64,000 bases of DNA from Inconstantimicrobium porci (GCF_009696465.1 NZ_VULX01000014.1:1-64000); one strand, 5' to 3'. Positions 1 to 8,898 are shown, numbered from the stretch's first letter. The notes: a model not told the origin generated them from the letters alone. Numbers and translations are program-made.

Positions 1-125
1 TCAAGATTAGATTTCCCATAGCGTAAGCTAGTAAGATCCCTTGAAGAACACAAGGTTGATAGGTCAGAGGTGTAAGTGTGGTAACATATTTAGCTGACTG
101 ATACTAATAGATCGAGGGCTTGACC
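1..125 (+). rRNA. 23S rRNA, 3' end (partial)
   Basis: The sequence matches the conserved last segment of bacterial 23S rRNA, including the CTGACTGATACTAATAG stretch and the terminal GAGGGCTTGACC. The rest of the gene lies outside the window on the left. The end at about 125 is inferred from that conserved terminal motif and could be off by a few bases. Confidence 0.95.
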
Positions 126-357
126 AATAAGAAATGTAGTTTTAAAAAGGAAACTCACTCAGCAAGCTGAGGAGTAAGTTCCAGCAGTCAAATCGAAGAT
201 TTGGGCTGTCACTTATATGCAATTTTGAAAGAACATTCTTTCAAAGAAATTGTTGTTAAAAATCAGAAGTTAAGCTAGCGAAAAGGAAACTCATTCTCAC
301 GTACGTTCGAATGAGTGCTGTTTCGTGGCAAAATCGAAGATTTTGACTCAACATGCA
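126..357 (+). repeat. 23S-5S spacer with two related hairpin modules
   Basis: The spacer has no gene. It carries two similar blocks (about 147-220 and 283-352). Each starts with GGAAACTCA followed by an inverted repeat, then a short hairpin of the form CAAATC-GAA-GATTTG. The pairs probably form RNA stems in the precursor and may act in rRNA processing. Similar AAATC/GATTT hairpins recur in the tandem repeat near 27.3 kb. Confidence 0.6.
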
Positions 358-475
358 TCTGGTTATAATGTGTTTTTGGGTTACACCCCTTCCCATTCCG
401 AACAGGATGGTTAAGCCAATTACAGCTGATGGTACTGCATGGGAGACCGTGTGGGAGAGTAAGTGGTAGCCAGGT
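358..475 (+). rRNA. 5S rRNA
   Basis: About 118 nt with the conserved CCATTCCGAACAGGATGG segment and paired ends (TCTGGT at the start, GCCAGG at the end). It follows the 23S gene in the usual 16S-23S-5S order. Ends are set from the terminal stem and may shift by one or two bases. Confidence 0.95.
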
Positions 476-481
476 TAGTAT

Positions 482-556
482 GGCTTCTTGGTCAAGCGGT
501 TAAGACACCACCCTTTCACGGTGGTAACAGGGGTTCGATTCCCCTAGAAGTCACCA
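482..556 (+). tRNA. tRNA-Glu (anticodon TTC)
   Basis: A full cloverleaf can be drawn. The acceptor arms GGCTTCT and AGAAGTC pair with one G-U. The anticodon stem CCACC/GGTGG encloses the loop CTTTCAC, giving anticodon TTC (Glu). The T loop GGTTCGATTCC is canonical, and the 3' CCA is encoded. It starts 6 nt after the 5S gene, so it is probably cotranscribed with the rRNA operon. Confidence 0.95.
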
Positions 557-567
557 TAACTTTAGGT

Positions 568-599
568 AACTCGGTATATGATATATCGTATATCGAGTT
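568..599 (+). other. 32-nt near-perfect palindrome after tRNA-Glu
   Basis: The arms begin AACTCG and end CGAGTT and pair over the whole length if G-U pairs are allowed. No run of T follows, so it is not a classic terminator by itself. It could be a processing or 3'-protecting hairpin at the end of the rRNA-tRNA transcript. Confidence 0.5.
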
Positions 600-625
600 T
601 CTATATGTGCGAAAACAAGTAGATT

Positions 626-654
626 AAGCTGTCTTGATATAAGGCAGCTTTTTT
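626..654 (+). terminator. rho-independent terminator of the rRNA-tRNA operon
   Basis: A ten-base stem (AAGCTGTCTT with AAGGCAGCTT) around a 5-nt loop is followed directly by TTTT. It lies 70 nt after the tRNA, with no gene between. Confidence 0.85.
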
Positions 655-728
655 AATATTCGAATATAATAAGATTTCCTGATAGAAAAAATAATGTTAT
701 ACTAAATAAAGATAAAAGAGGTGTTAAA

Positions 729-1421
729 ATGATTTTCACAAAGGAAATAATTAAAGCACAATTTATAAAACGACCTAATAGATTTCAGGCATACGTAAAA
801 ATTGGTGAAGATGAAGTTATGGTACATGTGCCCAATACAGGACGATGCAAAGAAATTCTTGTAGAAGGATGTACAGTGATTTTAAGATATGAACCAGGTG
901 AAAATAGAAAAACAAAATATGATTTAATAGCTGCATATAAAAATGATAAGCTTATAAATATAGATTCACAGGTTCCTAATAAAGTTATTGATGAAGCATT
1001 GAAAAATAAAAAAATTGAAAATCTTAGATCATATAATGTAATAGAACGTGAAAAAACATATGGAAACAGTAGATTTGATTTCAGACTTACTGATGATAAA
1101 GGAAAACAATATTTTTTAGAAGTAAAGGGAGCAACATTGGAGGAAAGTGGAGTAGTAATGTTTCCTGATGCACCAACTGAAAGAGGAAGAAAGCATATCA
1201 TGGAACTTGTAGATGCAAAGAACAATAATAATGGTGCAGGTGTTCTTTTTTTAATACAGATGGATAATGTAAAATACTTTACACCCAATAATGAAAAAGA
1301 CCCGGAATTTAGTAAAGCGTTGAAATATGCAGCAGAACATGGGGTAGAAGTAATGGCTTATTCATGTGAGGTAGATGAAAACTCAATTACACTAAAAAAT
1401 AAGATAAGTATCATATTGTAA
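729..1421 (+). CDS. sfsA: SfsA family protein (sugar fermentation stimulation protein)
   Basis: At 230 aa this is the usual length for SfsA. Family hallmarks are visible: HVPNTGRC at residues 33-40, SRFDFRL at 114-120, EVKGATLE at 131-138 and FPDAPTERGRKHIMEL at 145-160. The central E-x-K resembles a PD-(D/E)xK nuclease-fold core. SfsA from E. coli was described as a nucleic-acid-binding protein affecting maltose genes; its molecular role is still unclear. An AGAGGTG ribosome site precedes the ATG. The gene stands alone, about 70 nt after the rRNA terminator and 100 nt before the next gene. Confidence 0.9.
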   Translation: MIFTKEIIKAQFIKRPNRFQAYVKIGEDEVMVHVPNTGRCKEILVEGCTVILRYEPGENRKTKYDLIAAYKNDKLINIDSQVPNKVIDEALKNKKIENLRSYNVIEREKTYGNSRFDFRLTDDKGKQYFLEVKGATLEESGVVMFPDAPTERGRKHIMELVDAKNNNNGAGVLFLIQMDNVKYFTPNNEKDPEFSKALKYAAEHGVEVMAYSCEVDENSITLKNKISIIL

Positions 1422-1520
1422 AACAATATTAACAGAAAAGTTATAAAAAGGATGAGAAAAAAATTAAGAAAAAGTATATAATTTAATGTGCGTAAAAAAA
1501 TGGTTAGGGGGGAATATTGA

Positions 1521-2204
1521 ATGAATAATAATGTGAAGCATCCTAAATATGTTCCGGAAGTAAGAAGCAATTTAAGAAATCACCTTATTGAAGTTCCAGC
1601 TGTTATAAGAGATGCAAGTGGAATAAAGATATTTGGTAAGAGAATAAAATCTCTTGTATTTACTACAGATGTAGCTATAATCAAAAATACTAATGCAGAC
1701 GCTGTAATTGCAGTATATCCATTTACTCCACAGCCTATAATAACCCAGTCACTAGTAATGGCAGCAGATGTTCCTGTATTCTGCGGTGTTGGCGGAGGAA
1801 TAACTCAAGGGAAAAGAGTTCTAAATCTTGCTCTTGATGCTGAATTTAAAGGGGCTGTAGGAGTTGTAGTGAATGCACCTACATCAAATGAGATAGTAAG
1901 TGCTTTAAGAGATACTATTGATATACCAATAATAGTTACTGTAGTTTCAGAAAATGAGGATATTGAAGGAAGAATAGAAGCTGGGGCGACTATAATTAAT
2001 GTTTCTGGAGGAAGAAATACAGCTAAGATTGTAAAGAAGATAAGAGATATGTTCCCTACATTCCCAATCATAGCTACAGGTGGTCCTACAGATGAGAGCA
2101 TACTGGAAACAATAAGAGCGGGTGCGAATGCTATAACATATACTCCGCCAACTACAGGAGATATATTTAGCAGTTTAATGGAAAAATATAGACATAATAG
2201 CTAA
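1521..2204 (+). CDS. conserved TIM-barrel (phosphate-binding type) protein, function unknown
   Basis: The 227-aa sequence alternates short hydrophobic strands and helices like a (beta/alpha)8 barrel. Glycine-rich loops occur at FCGVGGG (about 87-93), VVNAPTS (about 116), INVSGG (about 151) and ATGGPTDESI (about 181-190). The last resembles the phosphate-binding loop of IMP dehydrogenase and ThiE/TrpF-like barrels. Clostridial homologues are often labelled 'hydrolase' without biochemical support. There is no signal peptide or membrane segment. A GGGGGGA-type ribosome site precedes the ATG. No substrate can be assigned. Confidence 0.6.
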   Translation: MNNNVKHPKYVPEVRSNLRNHLIEVPAVIRDASGIKIFGKRIKSLVFTTDVAIIKNTNADAVIAVYPFTPQPIITQSLVMAADVPVFCGVGGGITQGKRVLNLALDAEFKGAVGVVVNAPTSNEIVSALRDTIDIPIIVTVVSENEDIEGRIEAGATIINVSGGRNTAKIVKKIRDMFPTFPIIATGGPTDESILETIRAGANAITYTPPTTGDIFSSLMEKYRHNS

Positions 2205-2210
2205 ATAATG

Positions 2211-2239
2211 TTGTTAAATAAAATGTAATGTGGTATAAT
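2211..2239 (+). promoter_or_regulatory. sigma-A-type promoter for the lysine riboswitch/lysA
   Basis: TTGTTA at 2211-2216 and TATAAT at 2234-2239 are separated by 17 bp, just upstream of the riboswitch. Transcription would start near 2246. Confidence 0.6.
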
Positions 2240-2261
2240 TAACAAAAATTGAATTGTATAA

Positions 2262-2520
2262 GACCAAGGTAGAGGTGCCGTAATTATTAATAAGTGTTTT
2301 GAGTTTTCCAAAAGCAGTGATAAACACTGAAAGGAATTATGGCCGAAGAATTAATTAATGGAAACAATTTATTCTGGGCATGCATAAAATATATGTATGA
2401 CTGTCACTAAAATGAGTGGAGAGCTACAAGGTAAGAAGTTTGCTTTAATGTATAAGAATAAAGAAAACTTTCTATTAATTAGCTTTGCACGTCACAGTTT
2501 ATAACTGTGGCGTTTTGTTT
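2262..2520 (+). promoter_or_regulatory. lysine riboswitch (L box) with terminator
   Basis: Conserved L-box pieces occur in order: AGAGGTGC near 2271, GGCCGAAG near 2341, CTGGGCATG near 2376, GACTGTCACT near 2399 and TGGAGAGCTAC near 2417. They end in an intrinsic terminator: stem 2491-2500 with 2504-2513, then TTTTGTT. Lysine binding to this aptamer class favours the terminator and lowers expression of the downstream gene, here lysA. Placement 30 nt ahead of the lysA start fits. The aptamer end (about 2440) is approximate. Confidence 0.9.
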
Positions 2521-2550
2521 TACCAAAGTGTCTTAGGAAGGGGCTATAAG

Positions 2551-3846
2551 ATGAAATTATTAGGAAATATGAAAGTGGAAAATAATGAACTGACAATAGG
2601 AAAGGTAAAGACAACAGAGCTTGCAGATAGATTTGGGACTCCTCTTTACATTATGGATGAGGCTCTTATAAGAAGTAACTGTAGAAGATATTGTGATTCA
2701 TTCAGATGTAATGAAGGAAGGAATAGGGTAGCATATGCAGGAAAGGCATTTTTAACATTATATATGTGCAGGATTATAGAAGAATGCAGTATGTATCTAG
2801 ATGTTGTATCAGCAGGAGAATTATTTACAGCACATAAAGCTGAATTCCCAATGAATAGGGTATTATTTCATGGAAATAACAAAACACTTGATGAAATCGA
2901 AATGGGAGTAAAGTATGGGGTTGGTACATTTGTAGTTGATAATTTTTACGAAATAGAAAATTTAAATGAGATAGCAAAAAGGTATAATGTAAAACAAAGA
3001 ATATATCTAAGAGTTGCACCAGGTATAGAGGCACATACTCATGATTATATAAAAACTGGACAGATAGACTCTAAGTTTGGTTTTACTCCTGAAAAGGAAG
3101 TTCTGTTAGATATAATTAATAAGGCAGAAGATATGAGTAATATTGAACTTGCAGGACTTCATTGTCATATAGGGTCTCAGATATTTGATACAGAACCATA
3201 TATGGATGCAGCAAAGATAATGCTGACACTTATAAAGAAAATAAAGGATCATACAGGATATGAGATTAAGGAGCTTGATTTAGGCGGAGGGTTTGGTATC
3301 TATTATACAGAGGGAGATACACCAAAGTCTATTGAAGAGTATACCACTGTAATTCTGAAGACAGTTGATGATTTCTGTAGAGAAAATGATATGAATATTC
3401 CAGTACTGACAATAGAACCTGGAAGAAGTATAGTAGGGAATGCTGGAACTACATTATATACAGCTGGATCAATAAAGGATATTCCAAACATAAGAAAGTA
3501 TGTATCTGTAGATGGTGGAATGTCTGATAACATAAGACCATCACTATATAAAGCAAAGTATGAATGCGCTGTTGCCAATAATGTTATTTCAGATGATAAT
3601 GAAGTAGTAACACTTGCAGGAAAGTGCTGTGAATCAGGAGATATATTAGTTGATTCAATTGAACTTCCATCAATAAAAAGTGGCGACTTGATTGCTATAA
3701 CTACAACAGGCGCCTATGGGTATTCAATGAGTAGCAACTATAATAAAAATCCAAGACCGGCTGTTGTAATGGTAGAAAACGGTCAGTCAAAATTAATATG
3801 CAGGAGAGAGACTTACGAAGAGATAATTCAGAACGAGATAATGTAG
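2551..3846 (+). CDS. lysA: diaminopimelate decarboxylase
   Basis: This 431-aa enzyme converts meso-diaminopimelate to L-lysine with pyridoxal phosphate, the last step of lysine synthesis. Alanine-racemase-like barrel features are present: AYAGKAF with the PLP lysine at K65, the HCHIGSQI strand in the middle, the phosphate-binding GGGFGIYY, EPGRSIVGNAG, and the partner-subunit CCESGD loop near the C terminus. An upstream in-frame ATG at 2485 lies inside the riboswitch terminator, so I take the ATG at 2551, preceded by GGAAGGGG. Control by lysine through the riboswitch is expected. Confidence 0.95.
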   Translation: MKLLGNMKVENNELTIGKVKTTELADRFGTPLYIMDEALIRSNCRRYCDSFRCNEGRNRVAYAGKAFLTLYMCRIIEECSMYLDVVSAGELFTAHKAEFPMNRVLFHGNNKTLDEIEMGVKYGVGTFVVDNFYEIENLNEIAKRYNVKQRIYLRVAPGIEAHTHDYIKTGQIDSKFGFTPEKEVLLDIINKAEDMSNIELAGLHCHIGSQIFDTEPYMDAAKIMLTLIKKIKDHTGYEIKELDLGGGFGIYYTEGDTPKSIEEYTTVILKTVDDFCRENDMNIPVLTIEPGRSIVGNAGTTLYTAGSIKDIPNIRKYVSVDGGMSDNIRPSLYKAKYECAVANNVISDDNEVVTLAGKCCESGDILVDSIELPSIKSGDLIAITTTGAYGYSMSSNYNKNPRPAVVMVENGQSKLICRRETYEEIIQNEIM

Positions 3847-3954
3847 TAAGTTCATAAATTATTATTTATTTTTAGTTATTCAATATTAATTAAGTATGAT
3901 ATAATGATTAGGTTAGAATAATAAAGTACATTTTCTATTAAAGGGGAATTCAAT

Positions 3955-4176
3955 ATGAAGAAAGAAACTCTTATAGTTGATAGAATTGAAGATGGTTACG
4001 TAGTCTGTGAAATGGAAAATCAAAAGATGATAGACATAAAATTGACACAGATTAATGGTAATATAAAAGATGGAGATGTTTTAGTATATTCTGACGGCTT
4101 TTATAAGGTTGATGAGGAATTGACAAATAAAAGGAAAGACGAAGTAAAGAATCTTGTAGAAGGGATGTGGGATTAA
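3955..4176 (+). CDS. DUF3006 domain small protein
   Basis: A 73-aa acidic/basic protein with the DUF3006 pattern: VDRIEDGYVVCE at residues 8-19, a short beta-rich core with GDVLVY, and a charged C-terminal helix. Function is unknown. DUF3006 genes in Firmicutes often sit beside exported or secretion-linked genes. The stop is one base before the ATG of the first signal peptidase, so the two are very probably cotranscribed. An AAGGGGA ribosome site precedes the ATG. Confidence 0.75.
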   Translation: MKKETLIVDRIEDGYVVCEMENQKMIDIKLTQINGNIKDGDVLVYSDGFYKVDEELTNKRKDEVKNLVEGMWD

Positions 4177-4177
4177 C

Positions 4178-4708
4178 ATGAACCAGAAGTCACTGGGAAA
4201 AAGTAATTTTTTCTTTGACTGGATTATGCCTGTTGGAATAGCTTTTTTAATAGTATTACTAATAAACAGGTTTTTGATTTTTCAGATAAAAGTTCCTACA
4301 GGATCAATGATACCTACAATTGAAAAGAATGACAGACTTTTAGTTTCAAGGATATATAATTATGACTCTATCAAAAGAGGAGATGTACTTGTATTTGTAT
4401 CGAGAGAGTATAATTCTCAGTGGTTTGTAAAACGAGTTGTCGGCCTGCCAGGTGAAACAGTAGATATTGATGATACTGGAAAGGTCTATATAAATGGCAA
4501 AGAATTAAAAGAAGATTATGTTAAACATCCAAGTCCCAAAGAAGGACATTTTAAGATTCCAGAAGGGAAGTATCTAATGCTTGGTGATAACAGAGAAATA
4601 TCTGAGGATGCAAGGTATTGGAATAACCCTTATATAGATAAGAGTGATATAAAAGGTAAAGTCAGATTTACGATACTGCCTTTGGATAGAATTGGAACTA
4701 TTAAGTGA
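4178..4708 (+). CDS. lepB: signal peptidase I (first of two)
   Basis: This 176-aa membrane serine protease removes N-terminal signal peptides from exported proteins. One transmembrane segment spans about residues 15-36. The catalytic serine is S43 in PTGSMIPTI, and the general-base lysine is K85 in FVKRVVGLPGE. Box E reads GDNREISEDARYW near 136. Length and single N-terminal anchor match Gram-positive SipS-type enzymes. It directly follows the DUF3006 gene and is followed 43 nt later by a paralogue. Confidence 0.93.
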   Translation: MNQKSLGKSNFFFDWIMPVGIAFLIVLLINRFLIFQIKVPTGSMIPTIEKNDRLLVSRIYNYDSIKRGDVLVFVSREYNSQWFVKRVVGLPGETVDIDDTGKVYINGKELKEDYVKHPSPKEGHFKIPEGKYLMLGDNREISEDARYWNNPYIDKSDIKGKVRFTILPLDRIGTIK

Positions 4709-4759
4709 TAAGAAGTAAGATGGCATTCTTATTTTATAAGGGAAGGGGAGATGTTTTGG

Positions 4760-5281
4760 ATGGATGAGAAGGTTGAAAATAATTTCTTTTTTGACTGGAT
4801 TATGCCTATAGCTGTAGCAGTTATAGTTGTACTGCTAGTTAATCATTTTCTTATCTTTCAAATTGAAGTGAAATCAGGGTCTATGACTCCAACACTGCTA
4901 AAAAAAGATAGACTTATGTCTACTGTAATATATGATTATAAGTCTATCAAACGTGGAGATATCATTACATTTTATTCAAGAGAATACGATGATTTGTTTG
5001 TAAAAAGGGTTGTTGGACTTCCGGGAGAAAATGTAGATATTGATGATAAGGGGATAGTATACATTAATGGTAAGAAACTTAATGAGAGTTATGTTAAGTA
5101 TCCAAGTCCCACAGAAGGACATTTTAAGATCCCAAATGGAAAATATCTAATGCTTGGTGATGATAGAGAAATATCTGATGACGCCAGGTACTGGAAGAAT
5201 CCTTATATCGATAAAAGTGATATAAAAGGAAAGGTAAGAATTAGAGTATTTCCATTCGATAGAATTGGAAGCGTACAATAA
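4760..5281 (+). CDS. signal peptidase I (second of two)
   Basis: A 173-aa paralogue of the preceding gene with the same layout: N-terminal anchor about residues 12-34, catalytic S41 in KSGSMTPTL, K82 in FVKRVVGLPGE. Box E reads GDDREISDDARYW, with Asp where the first copy has Asn. The two share long identical stretches in the C-terminal half (IPxGKYLMLGD, NPYIDKSDIKGKVR), so they probably arose by tandem duplication. I chose ATG 4760 over the in-frame ATG at 4751 because GGAAGGGGAG abuts 4751 but sits 9 nt from 4760. Confidence 0.92.
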   Translation: MDEKVENNFFFDWIMPIAVAVIVVLLVNHFLIFQIEVKSGSMTPTLLKKDRLMSTVIYDYKSIKRGDIITFYSREYDDLFVKRVVGLPGENVDIDDKGIVYINGKKLNESYVKYPSPTEGHFKIPNGKYLMLGDDREISDDARYWKNPYIDKSDIKGKVRIRVFPFDRIGSVQ

Positions 5282-5306
5282 TTGAGTAACGATTGGGGGA
5301 ATTTAG

Positions 5307-6704
5307 TTGTTAATAGAAAGAATAGATGAATTAAAAGAAGAATTAGTCAAGGATACACAAAAGATATTAAGAATTAATAGTGTTGTAAAGTATAATGAAG
5401 GAAACAAGAAGTTTGGGTCTGGAGCAGAAAAGGTTCTTGAGACAACTCTTAACATAGCTAAGGATATGGGATTTAAGACTGTAAACTTAGATGGTATTGT
5501 AGGTTATGTTGAATATGGTGAGGGTGATGAATACGTTGCAGTACTAGGACATCTTGATGTTGTACCAGAGGGAGATGGATGGTTTTATCCACCATATGGT
5601 GCAGAAATACATGACGGCAAAATTTATGCAAGAGGAGCTCTTGATGATAAAGGACCTATGATGGCTTCATTATATGGATTAAAAGCTATTAAAGATAGTG
5701 GTATTAAATTATCAAAAAGGATAAGAATAATATTTGGTATAGATGAGGAAAACGGAAGTGACATTGATATAGCACATTATTTAAAGAATGAACCAATGCC
5801 ATGTGCCGGTTTTACACCAGATGCTGAATTCCCTATAATTTTTGCAGAAAAAGGGATACTTACATTTGAAATGAAAACACCAACTATACATCCTGTACTT
5901 GGTAATGGAGATGTTGAAGTGCTTTCAATCAATGGCGGAAACAAGGCTAATATGGTACCTGATTATTGCGAAGCAATTATAAAATATAAAGATATAAACC
6001 ATCTTATTGATATAGTTGATGAAGTTAAACGTAAGACTCAGATAGAAGTAGTAGTGAATGCTGAAAAAGATCATACTATTCATATTAAGGCTTATGGAAT
6101 TTCTGCTCATGGAAGTACACCTGAAAAAGGAAAGAATGCAATAGTTGCAATATGTAAGGTACTTCATGCATTTGGTGGAGAAAGAACTTTAGCAAGATAT
6201 ATAGAAACAATGAGTGAAAATATAGGTTTTGATACTACAGGAAAAGGTATGGGAGTTGCAATGAATGATGATGAATCTGGTGCATTAAGTTACAACCTTG
6301 GAATCATTAAATACGATGGAAAGAAAATAGTATCAACAAGCAATTTAAGATATCCTGTTACAAAGACAGATGAGGATGTGTTAGAGCCGTTAAAGAAGAT
6401 GGCTAATGAAAATGGATATAAAATAGATGTAATAGCACATCAAAAGCCGCTTCATATTGATAAGAATTCAGAACTTATTAAAACACTACAAAAAGTTTAT
6501 ACAGAAGAAACAGGAAAAGAAGCAGAACTTCTTGCTATTGGAGGAGGAACATATGCAAAATGTATGGATAACATAGTTGCATTTGGACCAATATTTCCAG
6601 GAAAGCCTGATTTAGACCATCAGGCTAATGAATATATAGAAATAGAAGATCTTGTTGCATGTGCTAAAATCTATGGCAATGCAATGTATGAATTAGCAAA
6701 ATAG
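5307..6704 (+). CDS. pepV: PepV-type dipeptidase (peptidase family M20)
   Basis: A 465-aa cytosolic zinc dipeptidase that hydrolyses dipeptides with an unblocked N terminus. Metal-site motifs are intact: GHLDVVPEGDGW (H82), ALDDKGP (D114), GIDEENGSD (catalytic E about 147 and its neighbour), TPDAEFP (D172), and LDHQANE near the C terminus. Length fits the PepV subfamily of about 465-470 aa, which has an inserted lid domain. Start is TTG at 5307 with GGGGGA 6-12 nt upstream. It begins 25 nt after the second signal peptidase, so it may share that transcript. Confidence 0.9.
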   Translation: MLIERIDELKEELVKDTQKILRINSVVKYNEGNKKFGSGAEKVLETTLNIAKDMGFKTVNLDGIVGYVEYGEGDEYVAVLGHLDVVPEGDGWFYPPYGAEIHDGKIYARGALDDKGPMMASLYGLKAIKDSGIKLSKRIRIIFGIDEENGSDIDIAHYLKNEPMPCAGFTPDAEFPIIFAEKGILTFEMKTPTIHPVLGNGDVEVLSINGGNKANMVPDYCEAIIKYKDINHLIDIVDEVKRKTQIEVVVNAEKDHTIHIKAYGISAHGSTPEKGKNAIVAICKVLHAFGGERTLARYIETMSENIGFDTTGKGMGVAMNDDESGALSYNLGIIKYDGKKIVSTSNLRYPVTKTDEDVLEPLKKMANENGYKIDVIAHQKPLHIDKNSELIKTLQKVYTEETGKEAELLAIGGGTYAKCMDNIVAFGPIFPGKPDLDHQANEYIEIEDLVACAKIYGNAMYELAK

Positions 6705-6734
6705 ATTTAATTTCAACAAAAGAGAGGTGCAGTA

Positions 6735-8855
6735 ATGTTCAAGGACAATAAGAAATTAAAATATATTATCCTTTATGCAGTAATTGGTATCGGATTAATA
6801 ATGATGTTTAACTTTACAAAAGCAACGCTAACTACAAAAGATATACCGTATAGCGAATTTATCAATCTTCTTAAAGAAGGAAAGGTAGAGGAAATTTCAA
6901 TTGGATCAAGTAAAATTGAAATAAAGCCAAAGAGTAATGCTGGATACAATGGAATGACATTATATGTTTGGAGAGTATCTAATCCTAATCTTGTACAGGA
7001 ACTTGAAACTATAAGAAAAGAGCATCCATTCAAATATTCAGGAACAGCACCTGAAACAATATCATTTACAGAAATATTAGTTTACTGGATACTTCCATTA
7101 TTATCAGTAATTATTTTTGGTAAACTAATGTTTGGTAAAATGGATAAAAAGATGGGCGGAGGTGTTATGTCATTTGGCAAGAACAATGCTAAATTATATG
7201 CAGAGGCCGAAACAGGAGTGAGTTTTGATGATGTAGCTGGTCAGGAAGAAGCTAAGGAATCATTAAAAGAAATAGTTGATTTCTTGCATAATCCTCAGTC
7301 ATATAAAGATATTGGAGCTAAACTTCCTAAAGGTGCATTGCTTGTAGGACCTCCAGGAACAGGTAAAACATTACTTGCAAAAGCTGTTGCAGGTGAAGCA
7401 AAAGTACCATTTTTCTCAATGTCAGGTTCTGATTTTGTTGAGATGTTCGTTGGTATGGGAGCCGCAAGAGTAAGAGACTTATTCAAGCAGGCAGGAGAAA
7501 AAGCTCCATGTATTGTATTTATTGATGAAATAGATGCGATTGGTAAGAGCAGAGAAGGCTCTATCCAGGGAAATGATGAAAGAGAACAGACATTAAATCA
7601 GTTGCTTTCTGAAATGGATGGTTTTGATGCTTCAAAGGGAGTAGTAATATTAGCAGCTACAAACAGACCTGAAGTACTTGATCAGGCACTTTTAAGACCA
7701 GGTAGATTTGATAGAAGAGTTATCGTTGACAGACCAGACTTAAAGGGTAGAATTGCTATTTTAAAAGTTCATGCTAAAGACGTAAAGATGGATGATGAAG
7801 TAGATTTGGAAGCAGTAGCTAAGGGAACACCTGGTGCTGTCGGTGCAGATCTTGCAAACATTGTTAATGAAGCGGCTATCAGAGCAGTTAAGCAGAGAAG
7901 AAGATTTGTTATACAGGAAGACTTGGAAGAAGCTATTGAAGTTGTAATTGCTGGTAAGGAAAAGAAAGACAGAATAATGTCACCAAAGGAAAAGAACTGT
8001 GTAGCTTATCATGAAGTAGGTCACGCTCTTGTAGCAGCAATGCTTAAGAATACAGATCCAGTTCATAAGATTACAATTGTACCTAGAACTATGGGAGCAC
8101 TTGGATACACAATGCAGCTTCCAGAAGAAGATAAGTATCTTGTAAGCAGAGAAGAAATGCTTGATGAAATTGCTGTTATGCTTGGTGGAAGATCTGCCGA
8201 AGAAGTAGAATTTAATATGGTTTCTACTGGAGCATCTAATGATATTGAAAGAGCAAGTAAATCAGCAAGAAGAATGGTTACAATATATGGTATGACAGAG
8301 AGGTTTGATATGATGGGCCTTGAGTCTGCTGAAAATAGATATCTTGATGGAAGACCTGTTATGAACTGTTCAGCTGAAACAGCAACAGAAATAGATAAAG
8401 AAGTATTAAAAATTGTTAAGGCATGTCATGAGACAGCTAAGAAGATATTAGAGGATAACAGAGATTTACTTACTGAAATTGCTAATGTGCTTCTTGAAAA
8501 AGAAACAATCTTAGGTGATGAATTTATGGATATAATCTATAAGAAATATCCTGAAAAAAAGATAGAGAAAGAAAAGCGTGATGCTGAAAAGAAGAAGCTT
8601 GAAGAAGAGGCAGATAAGAAAAAGAAGGAAAGAGAACAGGAAGAAAAAAGAATTTTAGAAGCTGAACTTGAAAAGGCAAGAGAAATCGAAGAACGTGATG
8701 CTGAAAAGAATGAAGCTTTAGAATCACCAGCAGATAATTCTAGAGAAAATGCTTTATCTGATTGGGAAAAAGAAACTTCAGAAAAAAACAATGAGTTAAC
8801 TGGAAACAATATTGATTCAGTAATAAATGATGAAGATAATAAAGATAACTTATAA
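6735..8855 (+). CDS. ftsH: ATP-dependent zinc metalloprotease FtsH
   Basis: This membrane-bound AAA+ protease degrades misassembled membrane proteins and some regulators. Two transmembrane segments lie at about 9-28 and 113-134. Walker A GPPGTGKT is at 205-212, Walker B VFIDEID at 261-267, the second region of homology RPGRFDR at 321-327, and the zinc site HEVGH at 426-430. At 706 aa it is longer than most Firmicute FtsH: residues from about 620 form a highly charged Lys/Glu-rich, probably coiled-coil tail ending in an Asn/Asp-rich stretch. AGAGAGGTG precedes the ATG. Confidence 0.96.
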   Translation: MFKDNKKLKYIILYAVIGIGLIMMFNFTKATLTTKDIPYSEFINLLKEGKVEEISIGSSKIEIKPKSNAGYNGMTLYVWRVSNPNLVQELETIRKEHPFKYSGTAPETISFTEILVYWILPLLSVIIFGKLMFGKMDKKMGGGVMSFGKNNAKLYAEAETGVSFDDVAGQEEAKESLKEIVDFLHNPQSYKDIGAKLPKGALLVGPPGTGKTLLAKAVAGEAKVPFFSMSGSDFVEMFVGMGAARVRDLFKQAGEKAPCIVFIDEIDAIGKSREGSIQGNDEREQTLNQLLSEMDGFDASKGVVILAATNRPEVLDQALLRPGRFDRRVIVDRPDLKGRIAILKVHAKDVKMDDEVDLEAVAKGTPGAVGADLANIVNEAAIRAVKQRRRFVIQEDLEEAIEVVIAGKEKKDRIMSPKEKNCVAYHEVGHALVAAMLKNTDPVHKITIVPRTMGALGYTMQLPEEDKYLVSREEMLDEIAVMLGGRSAEEVEFNMVSTGASNDIERASKSARRMVTIYGMTERFDMMGLESAENRYLDGRPVMNCSAETATEIDKEVLKIVKACHETAKKILEDNRDLLTEIANVLLEKETILGDEFMDIIYKKYPEKKIEKEKRDAEKKKLEEEADKKKKEREQEEKRILEAELEKAREIEERDAEKNEALESPADNSRENALSDWEKETSEKNNELTGNNIDSVINDEDNKDNL

Positions 8856-8865
8856 AAACTAATAC

Positions 8866-8898
8866 AAAAAATGGGTGGACGTAGTGCTGCCCATTTTT
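8866..8898 (+). terminator. terminator after ftsH
   Basis: AAAAATGGGT and GCCCATTTTT form a stem around a loop of about 12 nt. The U-run is mostly inside the stem, so it is weaker than others in the window. Confidence 0.6.

Noticed and set aside
2485-2550. Longer N terminus of LysA
   Set aside because: The in-frame ATG at 2485 lies inside the riboswitch terminator and has no ribosome site. The family start matches 2551.
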